Of a stretch of DNA of 64,000 bases, positions 21,985-33,582 are shown in pieces; position 1 is the first letter of the stretch, and each line of letters begins with the position of its first letter. Source of the DNA: Stomoxys calcitrans. Taxonomy: Eukaryota; Arthropoda; Insecta; Diptera; Muscidae. The notes below the pieces were generated by a model. It was not told the DNA's origin. It did not search any database and saw nothing but the letters and a program-made list of their open reading frames with translations. Both the position numbers and the translations under genes were made by a program. The stretch lies in the NCBI RefSeq assembly GCF_963082655.1, contig NC_081552.1:191282075-191346074 (forward strand), written 5' to 3'.

Positions 21985-22049
21985 TACTTTGGACTAAGTA
22001 AGCAGTTTAGAAACAAGGCCACCTCTCGATAGACGAAGAATACACTTTA

Positions 22050-22482
22050 CAAGACACTGATACTACCCGTACTGTTATATGGTTCTGAAAAATGGGTACT
22101 TGTGAAAAGAGATGAGGCAGTGCTTGGAGTATTTGAGAGAATGATTCTTCGTAAAATATGTGGACCAGTTTGCGTTAATGGAAAATATAGTAGACGTATG
22201 AACAACGAGCTGTATGACGATGATAGCATAGTTACACGCATCAAAATACAACGGCTGCGTTGGCTAGGCCATGTCCTCAAAATGGATGAAGAAGTTCCAG
22301 CAAAGAAGTCTTTTGAAGGCAAACATTTTGGTGCACGCAAACCGGGAAGATCAAAAGCCCGATGGAAGGATCAAGTGGTGGGAGAAACTTCGAAACTTGG
22401 TGTCAGAGATTTTAGAATGAGCGCAGAAGATCGAGGCGCTTGGAACTCTATTCTACGTTCGGCTAGTCGAACAAACCACATC
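22050..22482 (+). pseudogene. RTE C-terminal domain, copy E
   Basis: Open from about 22102 with FERMILRKICGPVC, IQRLRWLGHVLKMDEE, RKPGRSKARWKDQV and GVRDFRMSAEDRGAW. This is the best preserved RTE tail in the window. It ends where L-A sequence begins. Confidence 0.85.
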
Positions 22483-22485
22483 CCG

Positions 22486-23249
22486 GATTTAGTGATTGGC
22501 CGAATCTCCGCCTGCAGAACCGTTTTATGGTCAAGCAGTCTAAAACAGATCTCAGTCCCTGGGTTCTCAATGTAAACCCCCAGGCCCGCTCTGTCCTCTA
22601 GCTTTGATCCATCCGTGTAATATGATCTTCCAGATGGCAATACTAGAGTTCCATCAATCCAAGACTGTGCCGATGGCAGCAGTGCCTCGATCTCGACTTC
22701 AAGGTTCATCTCAGGTATCCGATCGGAAACCTCTTCCCTTCCTTCCAGGTTTTCTATCGTCGCCTCGATTATACCGCGATGGTATGAACTGCTCCCATCC
22801 TCAATCCATTCTCCCATCGCCTTAAGTCTCATTGCCGCAATGGCAGCCTCACACTTAATCTGTGCGTCTATGAGTTCGATATTTAGAATAGTCTCCAGTA
22901 AGCTAGTGGGCGTAGTCCTCATCGTTCCGCCTATGCCAAGACAACTTGTTCTCTGAACCTGTTGTATGGTCTTTTTGTTTCAATTTTTATCCATAGCAGT
23001 CCACCAGACTTCTGAGGCGTAAGTAGGTATTGGTCGTATCACGCTTCAGTAGAGCCAGTGGACTATCCTCTTATTCAGGCCCCATTTCGAGACTGCTCGA
23101 CTACATATTGCTCAACATCTATGAACCTTCTCAGTACGCTCCTGGATGCGACACTTAAAGTTCCGTTTCCTGTCCAAGATCACTCCAATTAACTTTGTCA
23201 GATATCGAAATCGTTCTATTGAGGACATGTGGTGCTTTAAATTGGCCCA
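22486..23249 (-). pseudogene. L-A LINE segment, left arm of an inverted pair (RNase H intact motif)
   Basis: A long minus-strand frame (22922-22371) reads AAIAAMRLKAMGEWIEDGSS, then SYYTDGSKLEDRAGLGVYIE with the conserved YTDGS of RNase H, and TVLQAEI with the conserved glutamate. The role would be degrading template RNA. Upstream (23249-22923) is the RT thumb region with SIRPIPTYASEVWWTA-like sequence. The segment is joined head-to-head with 23250-23692 of the same region. Confidence 0.82.
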
Positions 23250-23692
23250 GAGAAGAGAAATCTGCCTGTTCATGAGGAAGATGGGACAGTTTTACGCACC
23301 ACTGTTCATCAACTAAACGGTTTCGATGTCTGACAAGTCAACTTCTTAGGAATGATCTTATACTGAAAAGTTAATTGGAAGCGTCACATTCGGGAGCACA
23401 CCGAGAAGACTCACCGATGTTGGGCACTATTTAGACGGGCTCAAAATGGTGCCTGAATATGAGGAGAGACCACTGGCTCTACAGGATTAGACCAATACCA
23501 ATACTTACTTACGCTTCTGTACTTTGGTGGACTGCTATGGAGAAAAAGCTCAACATTAGGACTATGCAACAGGTTCAGAGAAAATGTTGTCTTCGCATAT
23601 GCGGAGCGATTTGGACCTCGCCCACTAGGGCACTGGACAACCATTAACATACAGATTAAGTGCGAGGCAGCCACTGCGGCTATGAGACTTAA
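23250..23692 (+). pseudogene. L-A LINE segment, right arm of an inverted pair
   Basis: From REEICLFMRKMGQFYAPLF-like sequence through WKRHIREHTEKTHRCWAL, RPIPILTYASVLWWTA, MQQVQRKCCLRICGAI, to AATAAMRLKAS. This is the same ORF2 region as the neighbouring minus-strand segment. Several stops. Confidence 0.82.
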
Positions 23693-23998
23693 GGCGAGTT
23701 ATACAATATTTCGACTGGTTTCGGGGAACTTCGGCTTTTAATTTTTGTTTTTTGAAATTTTGGCCGAGATTGGCTTCTTATTTTGTGATTTACGAAGGAT
23801 TTGTGGTTCGTTTTTAATTTTCCGAAAGTAATATATGTATGTCGCTTGACTAACAGTGTATTACTGTTATATATATTTATAGGATTCTTATATGATCTTT
23901 GTTGGTCTTTGAGATCGTTCAGAGGATGTTGGGACAAATAAATTTGGATGAAGATGTGCTCCATTCTTACAAGTCTTTATTGGAGACCGATATTCCCA
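23693..23998. other. Unassigned AT-rich spacer
   Basis: No recognised element. Lies between the inverted LINE arms and a tandem array. Confidence 0.4.
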
Positions 23999-25100
23999 TG
24001 GAGAGTGGGGAGGGTTGAAATAAAATTCATTCTCTACTCCCAAATACCTTTTATTTGGTTTTGATGGTGGATTGGGGTAGCCAGCCTTGCCATGGTTGGT
24101 ATATATCCCAAACTCTTGGCTCTAAAACAGATATCAGATACTTGCTCTACTTTCAAATACCTTTCATTCGGCAAATATGTCTAGTTTTGGGGGGTGTTAA
24201 GGGGGCCCCATCCCAACATATTTACCGACTATGGGAATAAGGGGCTCAAATGAAAGGTATTTGAAAGTAGAGCAAGTATTTGATATCACCCAAACAGTAA
24301 GCCCTAAAAAAAATTAACACCGTTCTCTTCCCACAAATATCATTTATTTGAGGCCCATCTGGTCATTGGCTTGGAGCTTATCAGATGAGATGCCAACCAA
24401 ACACTTGGCTCCAAATTGGATATCCAAGCTTTCTAATTTCATTTACTTACTTTCATTTGAGACCTTTATTGCCGTAGTAGGCTAATATGTCAGGTATATG
24501 AGCGTTTAGGTGTTGGGCCCTGAAAAATATCACCATCGTGCTCCATACTCATATATCTTTAATTTAAGTCCCATATTGCCTAAGTCAGCATGTACGTCCT
24601 ATTTGGGGGGAGTTATGGGAAACCGGCGTCTCATATTGCCAAGGTCGGTAAATATGTCCGTTTTGGTGTTGGAGCTTGCCACCAAACACTTGGTCCCACA
24701 TTAAGACTTCAGATTTGTTTTCTACCTTTCAAATATCTTTCACTTAAGCCCCATATTGCCATAGTCGGTAAATAGACCATACTTGGGAGATATTTTAAGG
24801 TCTGGAGCCCCAGCGTTTGGACGCTTTGTCCCACATTCCGACATCAGATTAGTTTTCTATTCACAAATACCTTTTACTTCAGTCCCATATTGTCGCAGTG
24901 GGTAAATACGCCTTATTTGGGGAGTATTTTTGGGGGGTGGGGTAGCCTCCCAAACGCTTGGTCCCACATTTGAATACCAGATTCGTTTTCTACCTCCAAA
25001 TACCTTTAATTTGAGTTCCATATTGTCATGATAGATCTATATATCCATGTGGCGGGCTTTTGGAGTGGGCGGCCCCCTTAGCCTTCCCTTCCCATATTTG
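23999..25100 (-). repeat. Tandem array of ~115-135-bp units (family T)
   Basis: About eight degenerate units share CCCATATTGCC, TAAATATGTCC, GGGGGG-rich tracts, TTGGTCCCACATT, CAGATTCGTTTTCTACC and AATACCTTTAATTTGAG. The same unit occurs in the opposite orientation at 63.17-64.0 kb. Short open frames here follow the repeats and are not gene candidates. Confidence 0.8.
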
Positions 25101-25116
25101 ATTATCAAATTTTTTT

Positions 25117-25765
25117 GCCCTTCACCATAGGATGCGGGTATACTTATCTAGTCATTCCGTTTGTAACACCTCGAAATATTGATCTAGGACCCCATAAAGT
25201 ATAAATATTCTTGAACGTCTCGACATACTGAGTCGATCTAGCCATGTACGTCCATTAGTCTGTCTTCCCGTCTGTACATCCTTCTGTCAGTCTGTCAATC
25301 TGTATATCGAAAGCAGGCTAACTTTCGAAGGAGTAAAGCTAGACGCTTGAAATTTAGCACAAATACTTCTTATTAGTGTAGGTTGGTTCAGTTTGTAAAT
25401 GGTTAAACCGATCTTGGGTCTCGACTTCTTGAGCTTCTAGAGGGCGCAATTCTTATCCGATTTGGCTGAAATTGTGCACTTGGTTTTTGGTATCAGTTTC
25501 AACAATTGTGCTAAGAATGGTTCAAATCTGACCATAACCTGATATAGCTGCCATATAAACTGGTATCCAGATGAGACTTCTTGTGGTGGTGCTTTTCTTT
25601 GACTTCTAACAGCCATGACAAGTACGGTCCATATTGGTTAATAATTTGATATAGCTCATATATATTTGAAAAATCATTCAAAGAATTCGACAAATGAGGT
25701 CCAAGGTGGAGGTTATATAAGATTCGGCCAGGCCAAACTTAGCTCCCATTTACTTGTTGTTTTTA
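25117..25765 (+). mobile_element. DINE-like element, short, nearly complete
   Basis: Left end GCCCTTCACCATAGGATGCGGGTATAC, conserved ACCTCGAAATATTGATC and CCCCATAAAGTATAAATATTC, then GTACGTCC...TCTGTCAGTCTGTC, then two and a half units. Right end: a decayed hairpin TTCGGCCAGGCCAAACTTAG and TTTACTTGTT. At about 650 bp this shows the element with few internal units. Confidence 0.75.
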
Positions 25766-25789
25766 GGATGCTATAAGAGTGCAGCCACA

Positions 25790-27112
25790 ATTTCGCTTCA
25801 ATCGCCCCACCCATTCTGAAAATGAGGAAAAGGGGGAGGGTCGGCCTCCCTTAATCAAAATATATCAAATGGCAAGAACGGCAACTCTTGCCCTATACAC
25901 CTGCAAGAGAGCCATTGGCAAAAGTTGGGGGCTTAGACCGCGTGTCATACATTGGGTATATAGTGCAGTTGTCAGACCTATATTGCTATATGGTGTTGTG
26001 GTCTTGTGGACGGTGCTTTAAAAGTCCATCTACTGCTCAATACTTAACCGGATCCAAAGGATGGCTTGTGTGTACATCACAACCGCACTGAGGACGACAC
26101 CATCTGATGCACTGAATTTAATACTAAATCTTATGCCTCTGGACATTGTGGATAGACAAATTGCAGCTACCACTGCCATGAGGTTAAGGAGGCTTTCTCA
26201 TTGATCATGTGGCGGCTACGCACACTGTTTTATCCTTGATACAATATCCGATGTTCTAGGCAGTGTGGATTACAACCTACCGGAGCTGCTTTTTGATAAA
26301 AAGTACTGTACCACTATTCCTGATAGAACCGATTGAAACTTCGATATCCCTGGTAACAGAAGTTACATAGACTTCTATACGTATGGTTCCAAACTAACCG
26401 ACCAGGTGGGCTTGGGGTGTACTCTGAAAAACTAGAACTGCAGTGTGTATCAAGCAGAGATCCTTGCACTTTAGGAAGTTGAGGAATGGCTAAGATATAA
26501 TGATTGGCATATATATCTTCTCAGACAGCCAGGCAGCCTTCAAATCCCTGGAGAAAGTATTACTGAACACAAAAACCGGCCTCGACTGTCGCAGATCTCT
26601 CAACGGGATGTCTGAACACTTCACAATTCATCTGTTCTGAGTGCCGGGCCACAAAAATATCCCAGGGAATTGCAAAGCGGACGAGCTTGCGAGACTAGGA
26701 ACTACCTTACACACTTCAGGGACACTGGAATCTGTGGGTATGTCTCTAGCGACATGTAAGCTAAGTTTTGAGGACAAGGCCCGAAGGACAACGAATGATA
26801 GATGGTCACAAAGAGGGGGCTGTGAGCATTCCAAAACTATGTGGCCTTATCTAGACTTGAAGAGGTCTACTGTCATTGGCTAGAACAAACGTCTCAGTCA
26901 TTGCGTCCGTCATGACAGGTCACTGTCTAATCGGAAAACATGCTGACAGACTGAAGGTTGCCAGCAACGACTTTTGTAGAATTTGTGAGGACATCGAAGA
27001 AGAAGAGACTATAGAAGACCTCCTGTGTCTGTGTCCCTCACTCGCATTCAGAAGGATTTCCTTTTTAGGTTCTCATTTCTTTGAAGACCTGTCTGATTTA
27101 GCGGATATGTCC
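25790..27112 (+). pseudogene. L-B LINE: RT end, RNase H and C-terminus
   Basis: The RT thumb region reads RTATLALYTCKRAIGKSWG and SAVVRPILLYGVVVLWT. RNase H follows: FYTYGSKL where FYTDGSKL is expected, so the first catalytic aspartate is changed to Tyr; later PGHKNIPGNCKADELARLG, the typical last RNase H block. The C-terminus has FCRICEDIEEEETIEDLLCLCPS and FRRISFLGSHFF. In-frame stops occur at several places. It belongs to a LINE with endonuclease, RT and RNase H, different from L-A. Confidence 0.83.
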
Positions 27113-27648
27113 GTCCTTCTATCGAAAGCACGCTAATTTTTGAAGGAATAAAGCTAGGAGCTTGAAATTGTGCACAAATACTTCTTATTAGTGTAGGTCG
27201 GTCGGGATTGCAAATGGGCCATATCGGTTTTTATTTTGATAGAGCTGCCATTGGATCTTGGGTCTTGACATCTTGAGCCTTTGGACGGCACGATTAGCCT
27301 GAAATTTTGTATAAAGTGTTTTGCTACAGCTTCCAACAACTGAGCTAAGTATGGTTCAAATCGGTTCATAACCTGAGATATCTGCCATATAAACCGATCT
27401 TGCATCTTAACTTCTTAAGCCCCTAAAGAGAGCAATTCTTATCCGATTTGGCTGAAATTTTGTACAAAGACTTCCTCCATAACCTTCAACATACGTGCTT
27501 AAAATGGTCTGAATCGATTTATAACCTAATATAGCTTCCATATAAAGACCCAAGATCAAGAACTTTAAGGCGGAATTCTTATTCGATTTTGCTAAAATTT
27601 ATCGCAAAGACTTCTGCTATGGTCTTAAATATCCAAACCAAGTATCTC
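27113..27648 (+). mobile_element. DINE-like element, left-truncated
   Basis: Begins at TGTCCGTCCTTCTATCGAAAGC in direct contact with L-B, followed by three ~150-bp units (GCCATATAAACCGATC type). The right end merges with a transposase relic near 27650 without a hairpin. Confidence 0.65.
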
Positions 27649-27649
27649 A

Positions 27650-28300
27650 CAACGAAATGCTTCATATCTCACGAATAAATGCTTTAATGTTGTCTTCCTT
27701 TGTGTCAATTGAAGAGGGGTTTATCGGTATATACAAGAGCTTTAACATATCCCCACTGTAAAGGCGTGTAATCGGACGATCTGGGCCACCAATTGACGGG
27801 TCCCGAACGTGAATAAAATGTTCACCGAACTCGCCTCTCAATAAGTCTATGGCATCGTCTTCTTGAAATCACATGAAATGCAAGTCAAGCTCTTGCATTT
27901 TGCACAAAAAATTTGGATATCATCGCATGATGGCGCTCACCATTCACAGTTACATTACGATTCGCATCATCTTTGAAGAAGTACGGTCCAATGATGCCAC
28001 CAGCCCATAAACCCAACCAAACTGTGATTTATTCTGGATTCATTGGTAGCTCTTACAATGCTTCTGGCTGATTTTCACGCCAAAAACCGACAATTCTGCT
28101 CATTAACGTACCCATTGAGCCAAAAATGAGCTTCGGCCATAAAATGAAAGAAGCGTTCGATGAACTTGCTTAATAGAACACGCACTTTGATAATAAAATT
28201 CAATAATTTGCTAGCGTTGTTCGTTTGTAAGACGATTCATGGTTAAATTATGGACCAAACTGAAGATATTTGACAGTGAAACAGAACACGAAACTCAGGT
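27650..28300 (-). pseudogene. Mariner-type transposase relic, copy 2
   Basis: On the minus strand the start reads MNHESYKRTTLAN-like in frame with a decayed NRLTNEQR block and IIEFYYQS, then a jump after VHRTLLSFYG to EAHFWLNGYVNEQN, then WAGGIIGPYFFKDDANRNVTVN and a C-terminal piece DTKEDNIKAFIREI. The central deletion falls at nearly the same place as in the copy at 9465-10122, but this copy keeps more of the C-terminus and has no internal duplication. Broken by stops and frameshifts. Confidence 0.78.
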
Positions 28301-28329
28301 CGCCTATATGTATACCGGACGTATAAGGG

Positions 28330-29842
28330 ATGATCAAATTTGGTGTTTGTTGCCATTAACACTAACAACAGCAAAACTGAAGGAGGAGAAGCTATATCAA
28401 GTTATAGTCCGATTCGGGGCTCAAGAAGCAAAATCGGGAGATCGGTTTATATGGAAGCTGTGTCAAGCTATAGATCGATTCAGACCATATTGCACACGTA
28501 TGTTGAAGCCCATGGGAGAAGCCGTTGTACAAAATTTCAGCCAAATCGGATTATAATTGCTCTTTCTAGAGGCTCAAGAACTCAAGATCCCAGATCGGTT
28601 TATATGGCAGCTATATCAGGGTATGGACCGATATGGACCATACTACGCATAAATGTTGGAAGTGACACCAAAACACCACGTGCAAAATTACAGCCAAATC
28701 GGATAGGAATTGCGCCTTCTAAAAGCTCAAGAAGTCAAGACCCAAGATCAGTTTATATAGCAGCTATATCTGGTTATGGACCGATTTGAACAGTACTTAG
28801 CACAATTGTTGGGTGTGGCACCAAAACACCACGTGCAAAATAACAGCCAAATTGGATGAGAATTGCGCCCTCTAGAGGCTCAAGAAGTCAAGACCCAAGA
28901 TAGGTTTATATGGCAGCTATATCAGGTTACGGACCGATTTGGACCATAATTCGCTCAGTTGTTGGAAGTGATATCAAAACACCATGTGCAAAATTTCAGT
29001 CGAATCGGATGAGAATTGCGCTCTCTAGAGGCTCAATAATTCAAAACAAAAGATCGGTTTATATGACAGCTATATCAGGTTCTGGACCGATTTGGACCAT
29101 ACTTCGCATAAATGTTGGAAGTGATACCAAAACACCACGTGCAAAATTACAGCCAAATCGGATAGGAATTGCGCCTTCTAAAAGCTCAAGAAGTCAAGAC
29201 CCAAGATCGGTGAATATGGCAGCTATATCAGGTTATGGATCGATTTGAACCGTACTTTGCACAGTTGTTGGATGTGACGTCAAAACACTATGTTCAAAAT
29301 TTCAGTCAAATTGGATGAGAACTGAGCCCTCTAGAGGCTTAAGATGTCAAGACCCAAGATCGGTTTATATGGCAGCTTTATCTGGTTATGGACCTATATG
29401 AACCGTACTTCGCACAGTTGTTGGATGTGATATCAAAAAACTATGTGCAAAATTTCAGTCAAATTGGATGAGAATTACGCCCTCTAGAGGCTCAAGATGT
29501 CAAGACCCAAGATCGGTTTATATGGCAGCTATATCAAAACATGGACCGATTTGGCCCATTTACAATCCCAACCCACCTACACTAGTACAAAGTATTTGTG
29601 CAAAATTTCAAGCGGCTAGCTTTACTCCTTCGAAAGTTAGCGTGCTTTCGACAGACAGACGGACGGACGGACGGACGGACAGTCAGACGGACGGACGGAC
29701 AGACAGACGGCTAGATCGACATAAAATGTCACGACGATCAAGAATATATATACTTTATGGGATCTTGGACGCATATTTCGAGGTTTTACAAACAGAATAA
29801 CGAAATTAGTATACCCCCATCCCATGGTGGAGGGTATAAAAC
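28330..29842 (-). mobile_element. DINE-like element with eight ~154-bp units
   Basis: Unit cores lie near 28436, 28588, 28745, 28901, 29052, 29205, 29358 and 29511, among the most regular arrays in the window. Then GACAGACAGACGGACGG (29650), AATATATATACTTTATGG, ATATTTCGAGGTTTTACAAAC, and GGTGGAGGGTATAAAAC. Long open frames (28340-28789, 28910-29248) encode only a ~52-residue peptide repeat (SVYMAAISGYGPIW type) and carry no codon evidence of selection that I can see. The hairpin end is missing on the left. Confidence 0.75.
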
Positions 29843-30750
29843 AAAAGAATGCACATTTCTTGTGGGAATACCAACTTGTTACACAAAATGTGCCAGTTTT
29901 ATCTTAAACCTCGTTTAAACATCCACGTATTTTATTTTATTACGAAATACTCTGCAAAAGAAATTTTAAAACTTATGGTTCACGTTCACATTCTTTAGTG
30001 AAAATGAAAGTTGTCAGAACAGCCGGCGAATGACAAAAGAAATTCATATCACATCAGGTTTTTGTCTGCTCTTTTTTTTCTTTTTTTTTTGCATACTTGC
30101 AACGGTCCATGTTATCGTTTGTGATATGTACTTAAGTTGACTTATGTACTGCCATCACCACACCGCACAGTTACCAAGCAGCAGCGACCCATCTTGGCAG
30201 GCCATTGGGAATATCCATGAAAAGAGGCAACAAGTTGGTGCCGCCGACCCGGCATCTTCTTGCAGAGAATTGTGTGTGCACTTGTTTAAGTCATTCATGC
30301 TACAAGCCAATAAATAACAAAGGCCAATGGCATTGTTAAGATGCCACCGCCATTGTCGACGTGGCGAAGTGCAATCAGAAGTAGGAAGCCCGACTGAAGG
30401 CAAAGAAAAAATGTATGTCTATACATGAAAAAGATGGCAAAATCAGAGCATGTATGGTACGTGTGTGTGTGTGTGTGTGTACTCCATTCGATGCAGTGCA
30501 TGTGCCTCAGACAGAGGAAATTGTTGGTGGGGCAAGACCATAAGCGCCATGCAGCATTTTACCAATTTTTTTTTTGGGAAGGCTTTAACAACGATGCAGA
30601 GCAACGATGAGGTTCAAGTGATGATGCCTATGCAGATGCCAACACCCCCTCTACCAAAGTGCCACACGCAAACTGAGGGGGAGAAACCGCAATCAAAGCC
30701 AACCATAATTGTGTTGTGCACTGTGGTGGATAACTTCTCATATATGGACA
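29843..30750. other. Unique non-coding stretch
   Basis: AT-rich, with a T-rich run at 30061-30090 and a GT microsatellite. No gene recognised. Confidence 0.5.
30461..30480 (+). repeat. (GT)10 microsatellite
   Basis: Ten uninterrupted GT units after GGTAC. Confidence 0.95.
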
Positions 30751-30751
30751 A

Positions 30752-30790
30752 ATGCTTTCCGATTAAAGTTTAAGCTCAATGAAATGGGCA
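30752..30790 (-). mobile_element. Possible tRNA-derived SINE remnant
   Basis: TCCGATTAAAGTTTAAGCTCAATGAAATGGGC resembles the SINE segment TCCGATTCAAGTTTAAGCTCAATGATAAGGGG on the same strand as the SINE head at 33583-33710. If it is real, one SINE was split by the RTE copy between them, with loss of its middle. Only about 30 bp supports this. Confidence 0.4.
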
Positions 30791-31109
30791 TGTCCAAGTG
30801 GCATCCCGGCCGATACTGGATAACTATAAGCAACCCAACAGATTGGAGCTTTGAGTTTCGACTAGTGTGATGTGGAGTTCCCGTTGTCATGGGAAGCTTA
30901 GCTAAACGCTACCGGGCGCGTCCACAGCTTGCGGATGGTGGTAAGCTCCGTTTTTATGCGGAGTAGCTGCAAATGCGGCCGCGGGCAGTCAGCAATCTTC
31001 GAGAGGAGAGTCTCAGGTAGCACTGGCTCTTAATTTAATACTAAGTGCCAATTATACTCGAGATGACAAGGCGAGTTATTGGCGCCCTCAAATAACCAAT
31101 GTCCGCATT

Positions 31110-32316
31110 AAAGCCAAATTCTTCAACATCAGCCTTATTTGTGCACATGCCCCGACGGAAGACAAGGACGAGCAGACCAAGGATATTTTCTACGAGCGCC
31201 TAGAAAGAGAATACGATAGCTGCCTCGCCCATGATTTTGAAATCCTTCTGGGAGATTTTAATGCGAAGATAGGGAAGGAAGACATCTTTGGTTCAACAGT
31301 CGGTAAGTTTAGACTCCACGAGATAACGTCCAGTAATAGGGTGAGGGTGATAGATTTCGGCGTAGCAAAAACATGATAGTTAGTAGCACCACCAGTAGCA
31401 GACACCTGAACTTAGGTAGGGATACGATACCAGATAAAAACTAACTTAGGGAAGTGGTATGTAAAACCGAACTTAAAATTTTCTATTTCGAGGTTACTTT
31501 TTAATTTTTGGAGCGCACAACTGGATTAGGTGTATGTCTATAGAGGCAACACAACTTTACCTAACCTAGTAGCACCAGTTTTCCACATAAAAATATTCAC
31601 AAAGCCACATGGCTGTCGACCGATCAAAACACGAGGAATCAAATTGAGCACGTTGTGATAGATGGACGGCATTCATCCCGCGTGTTAGATGTACGATCGA
31701 TCCATGTAACAAACAAAGATTCGGATCATTACCTTGTTCCAGTAAAGATTCGCACCCACTTGAACATGACGAGAAAACTAAGATCTGACACTGCATGGAA
31801 GCTGGACATTGAAAAGCTGCAAAAACACAACAGGTGGCAATGGCATACTCCACCCGATTGACCCAACTGATTGATGCTTGGCTCCTTGTTCCGATGATAT
31901 AATGGCGCAGTGGCAAACTATTGCCCACTCCATGGAAAATGCCGCGAAATCCGTTCTTGGCTACCGGAAGCCTCCTCCAAGAAACCTATGGTACGACCAA
32001 AAGTGTCGAGCAGCTATTGAAGCCAAGAATGAGGCATATAGAGCAACCCTGCAATCAGTAGCAACGCGCCAGATGAAGGAGAGGTATCGTGAGAAAAGAA
32101 GAGAGAGAGGAGAAACGTCTATTCCGCAGAAAGAAAAAGGAAATGGAAACATGTGAGTGAGAGCGAATTGAGATGGAGTCAAAATGAAGTCCGAAAATGC
32201 TACCAAAGAACTAAACATAAAACCGGTGGCTTTGGTGCAGGCACATCCTCCTGCAGAGACAAAGAAAGAAATCTGGTAACTGACACAGATAGCATGCTGA
32301 GGATATGGAAAAAACA
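31110..32316 (+). pseudogene. RTE endonuclease and linker, copy F
   Basis: IKAKFFNISLICAHAPTEDKD, then FEILLGDFNAKIGKEDIFG with the EEP nuclease acid/Asn pair. The ORF stops at VAKT near 31375, where the L-A insertion follows. After the insertion the last endonuclease motif is recognisable in another frame: TRNQIEHVVIDGRHSSRVLDVRS (about 31630-31690) and DSDHYLVPVKIRTH with the conserved SDH triad (about 31717). The linker then shows LDIEKLQKH and MAQWQTIAHSMEN. Confidence 0.83.
31392..31566 (+). mobile_element. L-A LINE 3' fragment inserted in RTE copy F, with target duplication
   Basis: 175 bp: the end of the L-A ORF2 region, TTTCTATTTCGAGGTTACTT, GAGCGCACAAC, and the tail TTTACCTAACC. It is flanked by TAGTAGCACCA at 31381-31391 and 31567-31577. 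Removing it restores the RTE sequence equivalent to that around 5170-5190 on the minus strand. Confidence 0.87.
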
Positions 32317-32329
32317 GTGAAAGATTAGA

Positions 32330-33478
32330 ATTTTAAGTCAATGGGATATTTGGGCCATATCAATGCGGCTTTAGACCTGGTAAATCCACCCTAGACCAGA
32401 TATTCACACCGCGCCAAATCCTGGAAAAGACCCGAGAAGGACAAATCAACACCTACCATCTCTTCGTTGACTACAAAGCCGCCTTCGTTACTCCTTTACG
32501 TTCAAAGCTATTTCAAGAGATGTCTGAGTTTGGTATTCCTGCACAATTAATAAGACTCTGCAGGAAGACACCTGCTGATACGTGTTCCTCAGTAAGAAAA
32601 GGAAAGAATCTCTCGGAACGATTTAATATCAAACGAGGTTTTAGGCAAGGAGTCAGTCTATTGTGTTATCTCTTTAATATCCTGCTGGAGAAGATTATAC
32701 GAGATGCAGATGTGAATAGATATGGCACACTACTCACAAGAGAACACATGCTACTCACCTAGACCGACGACATCGGCATCATAGGTCAGTCACCGGAAGT
32801 AGTAACTACAGCCTTTGAAAGACTCGGAGGAGAGTCAGTGAAAATGGGTCTGGCAGTAAATGGAGATAAGACGAAATGGATGGTCTCAGCTCCCAAAACG
32901 CCTTTCTACACCGACTAGATATAGAAAATGGAGCAAATTGGGATAAAACACACTTTGAGATAGTCAGCAACTTTATTTACCTCGGCGCCGCCGTAACCGA
33001 AACGCATGACACCAGTTTTGAAATAAAGCGAAGCATAATACTGTCAAACAGTTGCTACTTTGGATTAAGTAAGCGGTTTAGAAATAAGGTTACCTCTCGA
33101 CAGACGAAGATTACACAATATAAGATACTGTACAAGATACTACCCGTGTTGTTGTATGGTTCTGAGGCATGGATACTTGTGAAAGCAGACGAGGCAGTGC
33201 TTGGAGTATTTGAGAGAATGATTCTTCGTAAAATATATGGACCAGTTTGCGTTAATGGAGAATATAGGCGACGTATGAACAACGAGCTGTATGACGACGA
33301 TAGCATAGTTACACACATCAAAATACAACGCCTGCGTTGGCTAACTCATGTAGTCAGAATGGATGAAGAAGCTCCAGCAAAGAAGTCTTTTATAGGCAAA
33401 CACGGTGGTACACGCAAACCGGGAAGACCAAAAGCCCGATCACGTGGTGGGAGAAACCTCGAAACTTTGTGTCAGAGA
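32330..33478 (+). pseudogene. RTE reverse transcriptase and C-terminus, copy F
   Basis: Starts at the IWGPYQCGFRPGK-like segment, directly after the linker, so the RT fingers are deleted. Motif A is FVDYKAAFV (first aspartate kept). The RGFRQGVSL motif has D to V. Motif C shows TDDIGIIG preceded by a TAG stop (32760). The tail has FERMILRKIYGPVC and LRWLTHVVRMDEE. Non-functional. Confidence 0.85.
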
Positions 33479-33582
33479 TTATAAAATAAGCGCAGAAGAT
33501 CGAGGCACTGGGAACGCTATTCAACGTTCGGCTGGTGGAACAGATATTCTGTCATAGTCAATTAAAGTAAAGTAAAGTAAGT

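Larger units (their letters stand above)
20906..22485 (+). mobile_element. RTE-clade LINE, 5'-truncated, copy E
   Basis: Starts inside the pre-RT linker (GCCGAAGAGGATACCGC) and covers RT and C-terminal domain, but loses the 3' end where it meets a minus-strand L-A segment at 22486. Broken by a frameshift near 21400, a stop at 21984, and a TAG near 22030. Confidence 0.85.
30840..33582 (+). mobile_element. RTE-clade LINE, copy F, internally deleted, with 3' end
   Basis: 5' region (30860-31110), endonuclease N-terminal part missing, endonuclease middle (31115-31380), L-A insertion (31392-31566), remaining endonuclease and linker (31578-32316), RT without its fingers (32330-32900), C-terminal domain, and 3' end TCAATTAAAGTAAAGTAAAG (33560-33578). 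The terminal TAAAG repeats are the expected short-repeat tail of RTE elements. Confidence 0.82.

Noticed and set aside
28330..29842. CRISPR-like array
   Set aside because: Units are long (~150 bp), degenerate and directly adjacent, with no unique spacers, in a eukaryotic sequence.
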